From JAGVPT01 sp964384415 (GTDB lineage Bacteria; Bacteroidota; Ignavibacteria; UBA10030; UBA8401): a DNA stretch of 8,058 bases. The DNA lies in assembly GCA_964384415.1 (NCBI GenBank), contig CAYLMV010000151.1, positions 1 through 8,058 on the forward strand, given 5' to 3'. The notes under the pieces are model-generated. The model was given only the letters and a program-made list of their open reading frames with translations, ran no database searches and was not told where the DNA came from. The position numbers and the translations under genes are program-made. Positions 7,493-8,058 of the stretch are shown here, in pieces; within the stretch, counting starts at the first letter, position 1, and each line of letters opens with the position of its first letter.

Positions 7493-7497
7493 CTCCT
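7493..7497 (-). promoter_or_regulatory. Ribosome-binding site of the HTH/B12-like regulator
   Basis: AGGAG on the minus strand, 8 nt from the ATG at 7484. It supports this start, which also places the helix-turn-helix at the very N-terminus as expected for the family. Confidence 0.7.
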
Positions 7498-7634
7498 GCC
7501 TTTTCTATCCGATCAAGCCTTATAGCCGAATTTCCCTGCTTGAACCTAATGAGCGGTTTGCCCTTTTTCCACTACTAACTTAGCTTTAAGGTCATTCAAT
7601 AGCAAGCGCAATTGGGGAAATTATTGGCGTTTTG

Positions 7635-7657
7635 GACCGTATTTTTGAAATACGGTC
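7635..7657. repeat. Perfect palindrome upstream of the regulator gene
   Basis: Arms GACCGTATTT and AAATACGGTC (10 bp, perfect) around a 3-nt centre. It is about 150 bp upstream of the regulator ATG, in a region with no gene. No T-run follows on either strand, so it is unlikely to be an intrinsic terminator. An operator for a dimeric DNA-binding protein, possibly the adjacent regulator, is one possibility; a relic of a mobile element is another. Confidence 0.5.
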
Positions 7658-7788
7658 TACACAGGATGCCAACGAGAAGAAGTAGTATGATCAAACTGGC
7701 TCGGATCTTCTACGCGGACGATAGTGGCCAAAGTGGAAGGCCATTAAATACAGCATATTTACAGACATAGATAGGTTACACAACTGCC

Positions 7789-7813
7789 AAAAAATTGCCA
7801 CCACGGGGAGGCA
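7789..7813 (-). terminator. Possible intrinsic terminator downstream of tRNA-Leu
   Basis: On the minus strand TGCCTCC and GGTGGCA form a 7-bp stem with one internal T-T mismatch and a 4-nt loop (CCGT), followed by ATTTTTT. It is about 190 nt beyond the tRNA 3' end. The stem is imperfect, so the call is tentative. Confidence 0.4.
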
Positions 7814-8004
7814 GACCGGGTCGCATGCATCACTACTAGGGGGTTCAGCTATTGAGCCATTCCGGCGGCAACGTAAATAAAGGCATTTCGAGATGGAACA
7901 GCTACCCAAATGGAAATCAACGTGGAGGGGAGGGTCTTAGAAAGGAATAGAAAGGCGTGAAACCTGACGGAATTGAAGCATATTACAGTGCGGTTTCGAG
8001 TGTG

Positions 8005-8058
8005 TACCGAGGGCCGGACTTGAACCGGCACGGAGCTTGCGCCCCTCAGGATTTTAAG
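8005..8058 (-). tRNA. tRNA-Leu(TAA), 3' part (5' half beyond right edge)
   Basis: Read on the minus strand, the window begins at tRNA position 32 with the anticodon loop CTTAAAA, anticodon TAA at 8054-8056, followed by the stem half TCCTG. A long variable arm GGGGCGCAAGCTCC comes next, typical of Leu/Ser/Tyr tRNAs. The T arm is perfect: GCCGG, loop TTCAAGT, CCGGC (8013-8029). The acceptor half CCTCGGT is followed by discriminator A at 8005, as in tRNA-Leu. The next bases are CAC, so the CCA end is not encoded and would be added enzymatically. The D arm and the 5' acceptor half are outside the window. Confidence 0.9.

Larger units (their letters stand above)
7498..8004. other. Intergenic region between the regulator and tRNA-Leu
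   Basis: About 500 bp without a convincing gene. Short open frames exist on the minus strand at 7691-7909 and 7849-8031, but they have no recognisable content and the second overlaps the tRNA. The region holds the palindrome at 7635-7657 and a possible terminator at 7789-7813. A weak sigma70-like -10 (TATAAG on the minus strand, 7519-7524) lies close to the regulator gene, with no good -35. The stretch around 7750-7785 (TTACAGACATAGATAGGTTACACA-like) resembles insertion-sequence ends, but I cannot name a family. Confidence 0.55.

Noticed and set aside
7820..7880. tRNA-like start on the minus strand (GCCGGAATGGCTCAATAGC)
   Set aside because: It resembles an acceptor and D arm, but no anticodon arm, TTC-type T arm or matching 3' acceptor follows.
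7691..8031. Two short minus-strand open frames (7691-7909 and 7849-8031)
   Set aside because: They lack a good ribosome-binding site and recognisable content, and the second overlaps the tRNA-Leu gene.
1..8058. CRISPR array or phage/defence system
   Set aside because: No regularly spaced direct repeats and no nuclease, integrase or capsid-like proteins are present.

Overview
All supported genes in this window lie on the minus strand, so transcription runs from right to left. In that order they are: the 3' part of a tRNA-Leu(TAA) cut by the right edge; about 500 bp without a convincing gene; a one-component regulator joining a MerR/excisionase-type helix-turn-helix to a cobalamin-binding-like sensor; a 240-bp leader region; and three genes for exported proteins. 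These three are a DUF11-type secreted repeat protein, a roughly 1000-residue outer-membrane beta-barrel with N-terminal Ig-like domains, and the N-terminal 463 residues of a large beta-helix-like surface protein that runs off the left edge.

The organism looks like a Gram-negative member of the FCB group (Bacteroidota/Ignavibacteriota-like). The reasons are the outer-membrane barrel, the W-x5-W-G...P...DD-V-I N-terminal signature of the surface protein with its Ser/Thr/Gly/Asn-rich beta repeats, and moderate GC. This assignment is inferred from protein style only. The 100 consecutive Ns mark a scaffold gap, so the source is a draft or metagenome assembly.

The three exported-protein genes are closely spaced (48 bp and 8 bp gaps) and read as one cell-surface operon. 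The first gene has a strong AAGGAG ribosome-binding site. The second and third have no clear one, and a perfect 9-bp-stem hairpin sits between the first and second. A simple model is that the barrel anchors or exports the DUF11 and beta-helix proteins, with the upstream HTH/B12-like regulator as the candidate controller. That partnership is inferred from gene order and has not been shown.

Points most worth a second look: the regulator keeps the cobalamin-binding fold but has lost several residues that contact B12; a six-codon ORF with a strong ribosome-binding site ends in Pro-Pro-stop just ahead of the operon; the intercistronic hairpin; a 10-bp-arm palindrome upstream of the regulator; and the assembly gap inside the barrel gene, which probably hides more than 100 bp.
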